DNA of 64,000 bases from Calothrix sp. PCC 7103. GTDB taxonomy: Bacteria > Cyanobacteriota > Cyanobacteriia > Cyanobacteriales > Nostocaceae. Below are positions 39,743 through 48,086 of this stretch, one piece after another. The notes below the pieces were generated by a model, which was given only the letters and a program-made list of their open reading frames with translations, made no database searches and was not told where the DNA came from. The stretch spans positions 5,615,595 to 5,679,594 of the forward strand of contig NZ_KB217478.1 of the NCBI RefSeq assembly GCF_000331305.1, written 5' to 3'. The first letter of the stretch is position 1; each line of letters begins with the position of its first letter. Position numbers and translations under genes: made by a program.

Positions 39743-39865
39743 ATGTCACGAAGAAGACCAACTCCACCCACAAAAGATAGACCATTTAAAACAGATAACG
39801 GGTTTACTGTAGATACAAATAAATCCAATGACAACAAGACCAAAACCAAAAAATCAACTCCATAA
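39743..39865 (+). CDS. Micro-protein of 40 aa, Lys/Pro/Thr-rich
   Basis: The frame ATG to TAA encodes MSRRRPTPPTKDRPFKTDNG, then FTVDTNKSND and a KTKTKKSTP tail. It is too short for standard gene callers. AAAGGTAA lies about 8 nt before the ATG. The composition (basic ends, PP near residue 8, a GFT motif in the middle, an Asn/Lys-rich tail ending KKxxP) closely parallels the second micro-protein at 39954, which argues that both are real and related. Predicted intrinsically disordered. Function unknown; it lies convergent to the coiled-coil gene pair. Confidence 0.55.
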   Translation: MSRRRPTPPTKDRPFKTDNGFTVDTNKSNDNKTKTKKSTP

Positions 39866-39953
39866 ATTCTTTATTTACTAATTTTTCGCTTTGTAAATAA
39901 ATACGAAAAATAAACATTATCAAATGTAAACACAAATTACCAAGGAGATTATC

Positions 39954-40079
39954 ATGACAAAACCTAAAAGACAAAATCCACCACCAGTAGGTCAACCAAT
40001 AATTCGCGAAGCAGGTTTTACACCAGGAAATAATTCATCCAAACAAAATAATAATAATACCAAAAAGAATAAGCCTTAA
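39954..40079 (+). CDS. Micro-protein of 41 aa, paralogue-like to 39743
   Basis: The frame encodes MTKPKRQNPPPVGQPIIREA, then GFTPGNNSSKQNNNN and a TKKNKP tail. A strong ribosome site (CAAGGAGATT, six bases before ATG) is the best sign that it is translated. It shares with the 39743 product the basic start, the PP pair at residues 9-10, a central GFT and an Asn/Lys tail ending in KxKP/KKSTP. Probably disordered, possibly nucleic-acid- or partner-binding. No family known to me. Confidence 0.62.
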   Translation: MTKPKRQNPPPVGQPIIREAGFTPGNNSSKQNNNNTKKNKP

Positions 40080-40195
40080 TAAACCGGGTTTCTACTCATT
40101 CATTGTCGCAGACAAATCGTTATTTTTATTACAATACTTCAACAAAGAAATCCGGTTTCTAGGATTTGGGTTCCGTCATATCGGAACCCAATATA
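40080..40195. terminator. CCGGTTTCT repeats and hairpin at 40167-40192 ending the coiled-coil gene
   Basis: TTGGGTTCCG and CGGAACCCAA form a perfect 10-bp stem (loop 6) right after the coiled-coil gene stop on the minus strand. AAACCGGGTTTCT and GAAATCCGGTTTCT copies flank it. Confidence 0.65.
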
Positions 40196-41302
40196 TTATT
40201 TAGCTTTCATTTGACTTTTGGCTTGTTCTAAAGCAATTTCTTTCATTGCTTGATAAGAGTTTAAACTCGAAGAACCTTCGATTGCCTTGACTGCCAAATC
40301 TTGAACTTGTTTTAATGCAGATTCAAGCTGTCTGGAAAGATTTTGAATGCGTGCGTCTTGGTTAGAAATAGTTTGCTCTAAAGATTGAAGTCTTTGTTCG
40401 TAGAAGCGCTTTTGTCCATCTACGTCTTTTGCTAACAAGTCAGATTTAATCTTTGCTTGGTAATATGCAATTCCTTTACCTTCTTCAGTTGCTTTCTTAA
40501 TAGCTGCTTCTTTTTCTTTTGGCAAAGCTTCGACTTTCGCTTTTAATTCTTCAAATTGTTGCTCATGCTCAGAAATACCTTTTTCGCGAGCTTCCCACTG
40601 TTTATTCGTTTCTTGCTGTAATTCTTCTAGCTGACTATATAAAGCTTTTCGCTGCTGTTCATACTCGTCTATTGCAATTTTGCGTTGAAGCTCTAAATCA
40701 TATTTATACCCAGATTCTTCACGCTGACGAACTCTAGAAAGATTATCATTACGTTCTTTGATTGCTAACTTGTGCGCTTCTTGTTCCTTTTGCCAAGAAC
40801 TCCGCATTTCCTGAATTTGCTGCAATAGCATTTCTGACTGCTTTAAATATTCTTCTTGGTAAGTTTTAGAATTATTTTCATAAGTTTCAATGAGAGTGTC
40901 CAGGGTATTCTCTTTTACTTCTAGCTTATGTAATTCTTTGAGTTGCTGTACTTCTTTTTCAACAGATTGCTTGACTTCTGCAAGCTTTAATGCTCTTGCT
41001 GTTAATAGTTCAGATAATTCGTTCGCAGCACTTCCAAACCCCATTTGAATTTTAATCAAGCTTTCAATTGTCGAGTTCATTTTTTGTTGAACGCTTGCTC
41101 CGGAATTCATAGTTGTTTTCTCTGCTACTACTGGTTTTTCTTTGACTGTGGTTTTAGGCGCCAATGCTGTACTATTATTGGAATTATTTTTGGCTGTTGC
41201 ATCAAGCTCTGTTTTCAATGCTGCCTTCTCTTTCGCTAACTCTTCGTATGCTTGGAGGATTTCAGCTTTAGTGTTTTTATCCGTTGGCTTTTTCGCTGGC
41301 AC
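40196..41302 (-). CDS. Coiled-coil-rich protein, ZacK-like candidate filament protein
   Basis: The 368-aa protein has a disordered N-terminus (residues 1-65, Lys/Thr/Asn-rich) and then nearly continuous heptad-containing helix to about residue 345, rich in Glu, Lys and Gln. It lacks Pro except in EALPKEKEAA and has no membrane segment. It shares with the next gene the segment RQREE.GYKYDLE/RQQETEDYQYKLE and the C-terminal QVQDLAVKA / QAQDLAMRA. Tandem coiled-coil genes beside a Sph-type two-component system recall Anabaena alr4504/alr4505 (ZicK/ZacK), whose products form heteropolymers that maintain filament shape. That identification rests on layout and memory, not on an alignment. Confidence 0.72.
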   Translation of the reverse strand: MPAKKPTDKNTKAEILQAYEELAKEKAALKTELDATAKNNSNNSTALAPKTTVKEKPVVAEKTTMNSGASVQQKMNSTIESLIKIQMGFGSAANELSELLTARALKLAEVKQSVEKEVQQLKELHKLEVKENTLDTLIETYENNSKTYQEEYLKQSEMLLQQIQEMRSSWQKEQEAHKLAIKERNDNLSRVRQREESGYKYDLELQRKIAIDEYEQQRKALYSQLEELQQETNKQWEAREKGISEHEQQFEELKAKVEALPKEKEAAIKKATEEGKGIAYYQAKIKSDLLAKDVDGQKRFYEQRLQSLEQTISNQDARIQNLSRQLESALKQVQDLAVKAIEGSSSLNSYQAMKEIALEQAKSQMKAK

Positions 41303-41415
41303 TGTTTTTTCTCCTTTTTTGTAATAAAGTACTTTAGTACTTTTCAGTTCTTTAGTACTTTTCAGCTTTTTAGTACTTTCCTAGTACTTTTAAGCACTGA
41401 AGTGCTTACAACCAA
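41303..41415. repeat. AGTACTTTTCAG short tandem repeats between the coiled-coil genes
   Basis: TTAGTACTTTTCAG and variants occur about four times at 41331-41397, ending in AAGCACTGAAGTGCTT, a perfect 16-base palindrome. It lies in the leader of the downstream coiled-coil gene and could modulate the ratio of the two products. Confidence 0.6.
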
Positions 41416-42381
41416 CTAACTAAACGCACGCATTGCTAAATCTTGTGCTTGTTTGAGCGTTGTTTGGAGTTGGGTAGAAATACTTTCGATTTGTTCGACT
41501 TGTTTTTGGATTGTTTCTTCGAGAGACTTTACCTTGAGTTCATAGCTTTGCTTCGTTCCTTCCCACTCTTTCTCAAGTAAGTCAGCTTCAACTTTGGCTT
41601 TTTGGCTTGTGTCTTTTATTGCTTCTTCACGCGCTTTCTTAACTGCTTCTTCTAATTGTGTTGGAAATGCGGTGACAATATTTTGATATTCACCCAACAA
41701 TGTTTGATTTGCTTTCAGGGTTTTTTCGCGTTCTGCCCAATTTTTTTCTCTTGTTGTGGCGCCTTCTTTCAGTTCGCGTTCTAAGTTACGCTTTTTAGCT
41801 TCGTATGCGTCGGTATTAATTTTACGAGTATTTTCGAGTTTATACTGATAGTCCTCAGTTTCTTGCTGACGCTGTTTGAAAAGCAGTTGATCATACACTT
41901 GTACGGCTTCATCGAACTCGGCTTGTTCCTTGAGCCAATCTTTACGTGCTTGTGCTGCTTCCTTTTCTAATGCTTCGCGCTTATTTTGGGTATCTTGTTC
42001 AAGAGTTTTCAATTTCTCTTGATGCTCCTGGGTCAAAATATCAACCGCGTCTGCAACAACTCTTACTTGTTGAATCTCTTGCAACAGAGTAGTTTCAATC
42101 TCTATACCTCGATTGAGTTCATCGAGCTTCGAGTTCTCTTTTGCTAACTTCTCAGATAAGCTATTGACAATGCCACCAAACTCTAGCTGTAAATCTGCCA
42201 AGCTTTTAACTATACTATCAACGGTATATGTAGAAGCGGCTTCAAGAATTTGTTTATTCTTAGCTTTCTCCGCAACTTCGAGCTTTGTAGCTATCTTCGA
42301 ATCAAGCTGCTTACGCTCTGCAATAATTTGCTCGAAAGCTTGCATTAACTGCCGTTTCGCGTCTTTATTCGCAACGTCCAT
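41416..42381 (-). CDS. Coiled-coil-rich protein, ZicK-like candidate filament protein
   Basis: The 321-aa protein is almost entirely predicted helical coiled coil (from KRQLMQAFEQIIAERKQLDS to the end), charged and without membrane spans. It is paralogous to the 40196 gene in its central KQRQQETEDYQYKLE block, the WAEREKTL/WEAREKGI block and the QDLAMRA C-terminus. It is upstream in the same direction with 113 bp between genes. Its 5' region is shared divergently with sphR and contains a perfect 12-bp dyad at 42555-42586. A cytoskeletal or polymer-forming role is inferred from the coiled coil and from recalled synteny. Confidence 0.72.
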   Translation of the reverse strand: MDVANKDAKRQLMQAFEQIIAERKQLDSKIATKLEVAEKAKNKQILEAASTYTVDSIVKSLADLQLEFGGIVNSLSEKLAKENSKLDELNRGIEIETTLLQEIQQVRVVADAVDILTQEHQEKLKTLEQDTQNKREALEKEAAQARKDWLKEQAEFDEAVQVYDQLLFKQRQQETEDYQYKLENTRKINTDAYEAKKRNLERELKEGATTREKNWAEREKTLKANQTLLGEYQNIVTAFPTQLEEAVKKAREEAIKDTSQKAKVEADLLEKEWEGTKQSYELKVKSLEETIQKQVEQIESISTQLQTTLKQAQDLAMRAFS

Positions 42382-42841
42382 ACAAACAAACTCCTAATAT
42401 ACAAAATATACGAAATTCAAAATTCTCGCAAACGCACAGCCATACCAAGGCATTACCCATGCAGACATTAGGCTAGCCTTGAAATGCTTATTTTTGGTAG
42501 GGTGAAAATGCTGAAAACGACTTCATTAAGCTCTTTGAAACATAGTTCTTTACAACTTAATTTAGTTCTATTGTACTAAATTAAGTATACAAAGGAAAAT
42601 ATGGCTTGTCAAGGGAGTGATGAAAAATAGAGATAAGGTTACGTTGCCGCTTATTATTGGTAATTTGACCACGAACGAGAACGAACTTCTCATGATTTCT
42701 ACTGAGTATGGTCTATAATTGGGTGGGTGTCTTTGTGTAAATTACTTTTTAAAAGTTTTAGTAATTACTCCAAACCATTTAGTACACATAAGCAATAATC
42801 AAGATTTCTGCAAGCGAAAACCTCATAAAGTGATATCATCA
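42382..42841. other. Divergent promoter region between coiled-coil genes and sphR
   Basis: A 460-bp spacer holding a perfect dyad at 42555-42586 and an AAAGGAAAAT stretch just after it. The sphR frame stays open upstream to 42719, but those codons resemble leader sequence. No other gene seen. Confidence 0.6.
42555..42586. promoter_or_regulatory. Perfect 12-bp inverted repeat, candidate operator
   Basis: ACTTAATTTAGT (42555-42566) and ACTAAATTAAGT (42575-42586) are exact complements across 8 bp. Each arm contains CTTAATTT, which fits the cyanobacterial Pho-box half-site YTTAAYYW, but in inverted rather than direct arrangement. The site lies midway between the divergent starts. Confidence 0.5.
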
Positions 42842-43594
42842 ATGTATACTAATGAACTAAGTAAGTATCCCTCGAATACGGAGTTCGTACAAACAAGCCG
42901 CATTTTAGTAGTAGAAGACGAAGAATTGATACGCGAAATGCTACTGATGGCTTTAGAGGGTGAAGGGTATGTGGTAGTAACGGCTTCAGATGGACGTTCG
43001 GCAGTTGATTATTTGAAGGGTAACGAATCGAATTCAAGTGAGAATAACTTTGATTTGGTGATTTTGGATTTAATGCTGCCGCAAATTAATGGTTTAGATA
43101 TTTGTCGATTTTTACGTCAACAAGGTAATCCTGTACCAATTTTAATGTTGAGTGCGAAGGGTAGCGAGACCGACCGTGTGTTAGGTTTAGAGGTTGGCGC
43201 CGATGATTACTTGACTAAACCGTTTAGTGTTCGAGAGTTAGTAGCACGTTGTCGGGCATTATTACGGCGCCAGCGGTTAAGTGCATTACCGCAATCTCCT
43301 GTTTTACAATATAAAGAAGTAACATTGTACCCCCAGGAATGTAGAGTATTGGTAAGGGGACAGCAAGTGAACTTATCACCAAAAGAATTTCGCTTGTTAG
43401 AAGTATTTATGAGCTATGCACGACGAGTTTGGTCGCGTGAACAGTTATTAGACCAAGTATGGGGTCCAGACTTTGTAGGTGATAGCAAAACAGTTGACGT
43501 ACATATACGCTGGTTGCGCGAAAAGCTGGAAAAAGACCCAAGTCACCCAGAGTACATTGTAACTGTACGTGGTTTTGGCTATCGATTTGGATAA
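42842..43594 (+). CDS. sphR: OmpR/PhoB-family response regulator, SphR-like
   Basis: The 250-aa protein has a receiver domain (acidic pocket VEDEE near residues 25-29, phospho-Asp in VILDLMLP near 78, Lys in YLTKPFS near 128) and a winged-helix DNA-binding domain (about 155-250, NLSPKEFRLLEVFM and VDVHIRWLREKLE). The following kinase and phoU identify it as the phosphate-limitation regulator (SphR/PhoB type). The ATG at 42842 starts 20 residues before the receiver domain; the longer frame to 42719 is unlikely. sphS starts 72 bp after the stop. Confidence 0.87.
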   Translation: MYTNELSKYPSNTEFVQTSRILVVEDEELIREMLLMALEGEGYVVVTASDGRSAVDYLKGNESNSSENNFDLVILDLMLPQINGLDICRFLRQQGNPVPILMLSAKGSETDRVLGLEVGADDYLTKPFSVRELVARCRALLRRQRLSALPQSPVLQYKEVTLYPQECRVLVRGQQVNLSPKEFRLLEVFMSYARRVWSREQLLDQVWGPDFVGDSKTVDVHIRWLREKLEKDPSHPEYIVTVRGFGYRFG

Positions 43595-43666
43595 TTAATT
43601 AAGTTTTATTTTCGTAAAATCAACTTAGTTGCTAGTTTATATAGATAAACTAGCAAGTGATAGGTA

Positions 43667-44980
43667 ATGGTGTTATTGAGTTTTTGTTTGGGTTTGGTGG
43701 TTGGTTTGAGTATTTGGGTGTGGCAGCAGTTTCAACTAAACGGCTACATATCTCAAGTGCTGCGACCCCTAACCGCTCAATCATCGAAAGTGGCGCTACC
43801 ATTAATTCCCCGGTTGCGTCATGAACTTGCATTGGTCAAATACCAAGGGTTACACCTACAGCAGCAATTACAAACTTATCAAGATTTGTTAGAGTTCGCA
43901 CCAATTGGTTATTTACAGCTAGATGACCAAAATCAACTGCTGTGGTGTAACGAACAAGCGCGCGAAATATTGTATTTACAGCGTTGGCAACCAGGACAAG
44001 TTAGGTTGTTGGTAGAACTGGTGCGTTCGTATGAACTGGATAGGTTAGTTGAAAGAACACGCGAACGTCAACAGTTACAAATTAAAGAGTGGGAGTATCA
44101 CCCCTCTTGTGACAATGCGGCGGCAATGTTAGATGTAAAGTCATTGGTTCTTCGTGCAACTGGATTGCCTTTACCCAAAGGTCAAGTTGGTGTGTTTTTA
44201 GAAAACCGTCAGCCGTTACTCGAAGTTAATCAGGTTAGAGACCGTGCATTTTCTGACTTAGCACATGAGCTAAGAACACCTTTAACATCAATTCGACTTG
44301 TAGTAGAAGCTTTACAAGACCGTTTAGATTCACCGTTAAAGCGCTGGGTTGACCGTTTGATGCTCGAAGTTGACCGCTTAATTAATTTGGTGCAAAGCTG
44401 GTTAGACTTAACCCAACTCGAAACCAATCCCACAATGCAGCTAACTCGACAAACCGTAGACCTACGCTCGCTAATAATTTCTGTTTGGGAAACACTTGAA
44501 CTCAGCGCACAACAGCGAGAGATGCATTTTATGTATTCTGGGCCTGACCATGTATGGGTTAGTGCTGACTCTTCAAGAATGTTTCAAGTATTTATTAATT
44601 TAATTGATAACTGCATTAAATATAATCCGCCTGGTGCTAAAATTCATGTTGATGTGAGAATTGACGCTCCCAATGAGCAATTTGAAGGTAAAATTGGTAA
44701 TTTTTTGCCAAGTGTGGAGATTAATATAGTTGATTCTGGATTTGGGTTTTCAGAAGAAGACTTACCCCACGTATTCGAGCGATTTTACCGAGGTGATACT
44801 GCCCGAACTCGCGCCACGGCATCAAAAGAAAGCATAACAACAATTGGTACTGGTCTTGGGTTAGCTATAGTTAAGCAAATTGTAATAGCACATAATGGCT
44901 CAATTAAAGCTATGAATCATCCGGAAACTGGAGGCGCCTGGATGCAAATAGTGTTACCAGGGATAATCGCAAAATTTTAA
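43667..44980 (+). CDS. sphS: Phosphate-sensing histidine kinase, SphS-like
   Basis: The 437-aa kinase has one N-terminal membrane segment (LLSFCLGLVVGLSIWVW), a PAS domain (about residues 80-180, LLEFAPIGYLQLDDQNQLLW), HisKA with DLAHELRTPLTSIR (phospho-His near 200) and HATPase ([47 protein letters not shown]). A single N-terminal anchor, a PAS domain and a PhoR-type core are the SphS/PhoR design, in which PhoU and the Pst transporter relay phosphate status. Located between sphR and phoU in one operon. Confidence 0.88.
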   Translation: MVLLSFCLGLVVGLSIWVWQQFQLNGYISQVLRPLTAQSSKVALPLIPRLRHELALVKYQGLHLQQQLQTYQDLLEFAPIGYLQLDDQNQLLWCNEQAREILYLQRWQPGQVRLLVELVRSYELDRLVERTRERQQLQIKEWEYHPSCDNAAAMLDVKSLVLRATGLPLPKGQVGVFLENRQPLLEVNQVRDRAFSDLAHELRTPLTSIRLVVEALQDRLDSPLKRWVDRLMLEVDRLINLVQSWLDLTQLETNPTMQLTRQTVDLRSLIISVWETLELSAQQREMHFMYSGPDHVWVSADSSRMFQVFINLIDNCIKYNPPGAKIHVDVRIDAPNEQFEGKIGNFLPSVEINIVDSGFGFSEEDLPHVFERFYRGDTARTRATASKESITTIGTGLGLAIVKQIVIAHNGSIKAMNHPETGGAWMQIVLPGIIAKF

Positions 44981-45030
44981 AGTTGATATTATTGTTAGAA
45001 TTATCTTCTCTATTTGAGAATTACCGAAGC

Positions 45031-45714
45031 GTGAAAGCTCCACTTTCTAATCACGGCAGTAACAGCAGTAACAATTCCGAATCTCAGCTAACGCGCGATA
45101 TCCGGCGCCTTGAGCGAGATGTACTGCGTATGGGCGCCTTAACAGAGAAATCTTTTCGTCTTAGTCATCAAGCATTGTTCGCTCGCGACCTTTCAGCAGC
45201 CGAAGAACTGCCTCAAATCGATAAAAGAATCGACAGTTTCTATCGGCAAATTGAGTTAGAGTGTACATTGATAATGACAAGTCTTGCACCTACCGATAGA
45301 GATTTAAGGTGTTTGAGTGCATTTATGCAGCTAGTGCGAGATTTAGAGCGAATTGGCGATTATGCTGAAGACTTGGGAGAAATAGCAGTCAAAATATTTC
45401 CTTATCCTCAGCATCGTTTACTTCCAGAAATTGCGATGATGTCGCACCATGCACAAGCAATGTTGGCAACTAGTTTAGTGGCACTCGCCGATTTAGATGA
45501 AGTTAATGCACGTAGTATTAAATATCTTGATGACACAGTTGATAACGCTTATGAACGAGTTTATAACGCTCTGGCTCAACAACGCGATATTAGCGGCGCC
45601 TTAGAACCATATTTACTTTTAGGATTAGCAATTCGTTGCTTAGAGAGAATGGCAGACCATGCCACCAATATCGGTCAACGGGTCGCGTATATAGTCACAG
45701 GTCAACGTTCTTAA
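45031..45714 (+). CDS. phoU: Phosphate-signalling protein PhoU (SphU)
   Basis: The 227-aa all-helical protein has two PhoU repeats with metal-binding E/DxxxD motifs (RDLERIGDYAEDLGEIA and IRCLERMADHATNIGQRV). PhoU represses the sensor kinase when phosphate is plentiful. The frame is open from a TTG at 44983, 2 bp after the sphS stop; I prefer the GTG at 45031, which gives the usual length with a disordered Ser/Asn-rich start, but either is possible. Translational coupling to sphS is likely. No pst genes are in the window. Confidence 0.9.
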   Translation: MKAPLSNHGSNSSNNSESQLTRDIRRLERDVLRMGALTEKSFRLSHQALFARDLSAAEELPQIDKRIDSFYRQIELECTLIMTSLAPTDRDLRCLSAFMQLVRDLERIGDYAEDLGEIAVKIFPYPQHRLLPEIAMMSHHAQAMLATSLVALADLDEVNARSIKYLDDTVDNAYERVYNALAQQRDISGALEPYLLLGLAIRCLERMADHATNIGQRVAYIVTGQRS

Positions 45715-47300
45715 TAATCTTGTTATATTTAGCTGCGTATCGTATTGATTTATTAATTTATAGACAAATTACTCCTTAAGATAGATATCGGAAACAGTAC
45801 TTAATAAGCTATATTTGAAAAAATATTGTAATCTAGCTACTTTTAATAGTTTATTATTTTAGATAGAGTAGTAAAGTAATTTGTTATACATGCTTTGAAA
45901 GTTTATAGATACTATAAATAAATATATATATTAGTTACCTAATCTTTATAAAAAAGCGTAGTATTGTGATTTTCGAGTTTGAGTATTTGAATACAGCACC
46001 AAAAGTTACTTCAAATGTGAAGTAAATCTTAAGATATACATGTATGTTTTAAGTCTAAATTGCAACGGACTTAAATTTTGAATTCTACAATCATTACAAA
46101 ACAAGACTTTGGAGTGTTAGGTACTTGCCAGTTAAATTTGTTACTTAAGTTAAATATCGGTTAAATGACATACATTTTATGTAAAGCTTACCTATTCTTA
46201 ATCTTGCCAGATTAAATTAGCAGAGGCACCAATAAAGTGTTTCTGATGGCACTCATCGGTCTGGTACAATTACGAAGAACAGATATTGCTAACACAATGT
46301 TCTTACTTCTTCCAAAAGTTACATAAATAACTTTAGCGCCGGACAAAATGTGAGTGGATATTGATCATATCAGATAGTATTGGTGGTAGGAAATTTTTAT
46401 AAAAACATCAGGGAAAAATCAAATACGCTGATTCTGTGGATATTAAATGCCTACACAAGCATTTCTTAACCAGAGTAGGTGCCATTAAATTCAAGATGCA
46501 AACCTTACAACTAAATAGTTTGTTGCCATAAATAAAACCAATGTATAAAAGGTGACAGACAATGGCGTAAAAAAGCACAATAATGCGATTGAACGTCAAG
46601 CTCGTTACAAAAGAAGATTCACAAAAATATGTGAATCGTATCTTGGAGCGAAATATTACAGGTTATTGATTTCTTGTAAATTGAGGCACATTGTATGTGG
46701 TGAGCAGTTAGAAAATTAATAGTCGCTGCCACTGGGTACAACTTGCAATGAGTCTAAGTGAAAGTTTTTTCCAACTTTAACTTTGGCTGCATTGCGACAA
46801 ATCATTACTGTGAAGCATAAACTGCGCCATTCGGTTGAATCTCAGCAAAGTAATTATTTGATAATAATTCTCAAGTAATTTAAAATACATCAGGAAGGAC
46901 AAGTAATTTCCTGAGTAGCTCTTGCAAATGCAGTTTAAAGTAACAGGCTTTGAAACGTTTAAAGAAAAGCAGGTGTGTATTGAAGTGTTGCCGAGATAAA
47001 GATATCAACAATCAATCAGTTGCAGTTGCAGTTGCTAAATCGTTATTACAACTTAGCTTAATAAATGTGACTGCTAGATGACTAAAAAGTTTTGGTTGAT
47101 ATATTTCATTTCTATCAGGGTATTAAAGTATAAGGCTTTAGGCATCTATCTTTGGGTATAACCGTGCATTCGCGCGCCAGCTAAATTGCTAGATGTTCCT
47201 AAATGAATTCTGCCATTAGTAGGTTATTTAGGGCAGATCGCCAGGATACCTTCGACAAAGTTTAAATCCACAAAACACATTTATTTACCTATCCCCAACT
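45715..47300. other. 1.59-kb ORF-poor region upstream of the Crp-like regulator
   Basis: No coding-quality frame on either strand, very AT-rich, and no GGCGCC site although they average one per 640 bp elsewhere. It does not contain the dispersed hairpins found in other spacers. It may be a long untranslated leader or a regulatory-RNA region for the regulator at 47301, or decayed DNA; no RNA family was recognised. Confidence 0.5.
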
Positions 47301-47942
47301 ATGATGTATTCCACAAGCCGCAACACAAATGGTATTCCACAGAATTCAGCTACCAATACCAATACCAGTACAAATACATCTGGTTTGCAACAACGGTTAT
47401 TTACTCGTCGCGAAACAATTCCTGCACGTAATGACGTGTTATGGAAAATCGAGCGTGGCGCCGTTCGGACTTTGACATGGAGTGAAGATGGAACGTTCAT
47501 CACTTTGGGATATTGGGGACCTGGAGATTTAATAGGCTACCCCTTGTCACGTGTAAAGCCTTACCAAATTGAATGTCTGACCAGCGTTGAAGTTAGCGTC
47601 GTTCCTCCTCAGTTGTGGCATCAAGACATTAACTCATTCTTGTCACACATTCAGCAAGCCGAAGAGTTGTTGAGCATAGTACACCGTAAACCTATTTCTC
47701 TACGCTTGTGGCAATTCTTAGTATGGTTGAGTGAGAAATTTGGTCGTGATGTTGAGCAAGGTAAATTAATTGACCTCAATGTTACTCACCAAGAAATGGC
47801 TGAAGTATTAAATACTACTAGAGTCACGGTAACTCGTTTGTTGCAACAGTTTGAAGAAGAGAACACAATGATTCGTCACAAGCGTCGGATTATCTTACGT
47901 ACACCAGCAAATAGCAACCAGAATACCATTCAGCGAAAATAA
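47301..47942 (+). CDS. Crp/Fnr-family transcription regulator
   Basis: The 213-aa protein has a low-complexity Asn/Thr-rich N-terminus (residues 1-27), a shortened cyclic-nucleotide-binding-type beta-barrel (GAVRTLTWSEDGTFITLGYWGPGDLIGYPLS) and a C-terminal HTH_Crp domain with helix THQEMAEVLNTTRVTVTRLLQQ (about residues 158-179). The cNMP phosphate-binding Arg/Glu cassette is not evident, and there are no Fnr-type cysteines, so the effector is unknown. It precedes two porin genes in the same direction and may regulate them. The long ORF-free upstream region is notable. Confidence 0.86.
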   Translation: MMYSTSRNTNGIPQNSATNTNTSTNTSGLQQRLFTRRETIPARNDVLWKIERGAVRTLTWSEDGTFITLGYWGPGDLIGYPLSRVKPYQIECLTSVEVSVVPPQLWHQDINSFLSHIQQAEELLSIVHRKPISLRLWQFLVWLSEKFGRDVEQGKLIDLNVTHQEMAEVLNTTRVTVTRLLQQFEEENTMIRHKRRIILRTPANSNQNTIQRK

Positions 47943-48063
47943 ATAAAACGTGCGGTGGCTGACAGAAATCAGCCATCGTCTCTTGCTACACTTCGTTTGG
48001 AAGTCATAAGTAAATTCTCGTAGAGGAAAAAGACTATGAGAAGCAGCTCAATGATCAAACCAC

Positions 48064-48078
48064 TAGGTGTGAGTGAGA
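48064..48078 (+). promoter_or_regulatory. Shared 15-nt translation leader TAGGTGTGAGTGAGA, porin 1
   Basis: The identical 15-mer lies 8 nt before the ATG of both porins (here and at 50264-50278). Its GTGAGTGAG core is at ribosome-site distance. Confidence 0.6.
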
Positions 48079-48086
48079 GAAAAATA

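Noticed and set aside
42719-42841. Extended N-terminus of the SphR-like regulator
   Set aside because: Extra 41 residues look like AT-rich leader and have no counterpart in response regulators.
43601-43666. Attenuator between sphR and sphS
   Set aside because: The ATAAACTAGCAAG/CTTAGTTGCTAGTTTAT similarity is a weak imperfect stem without U-run.
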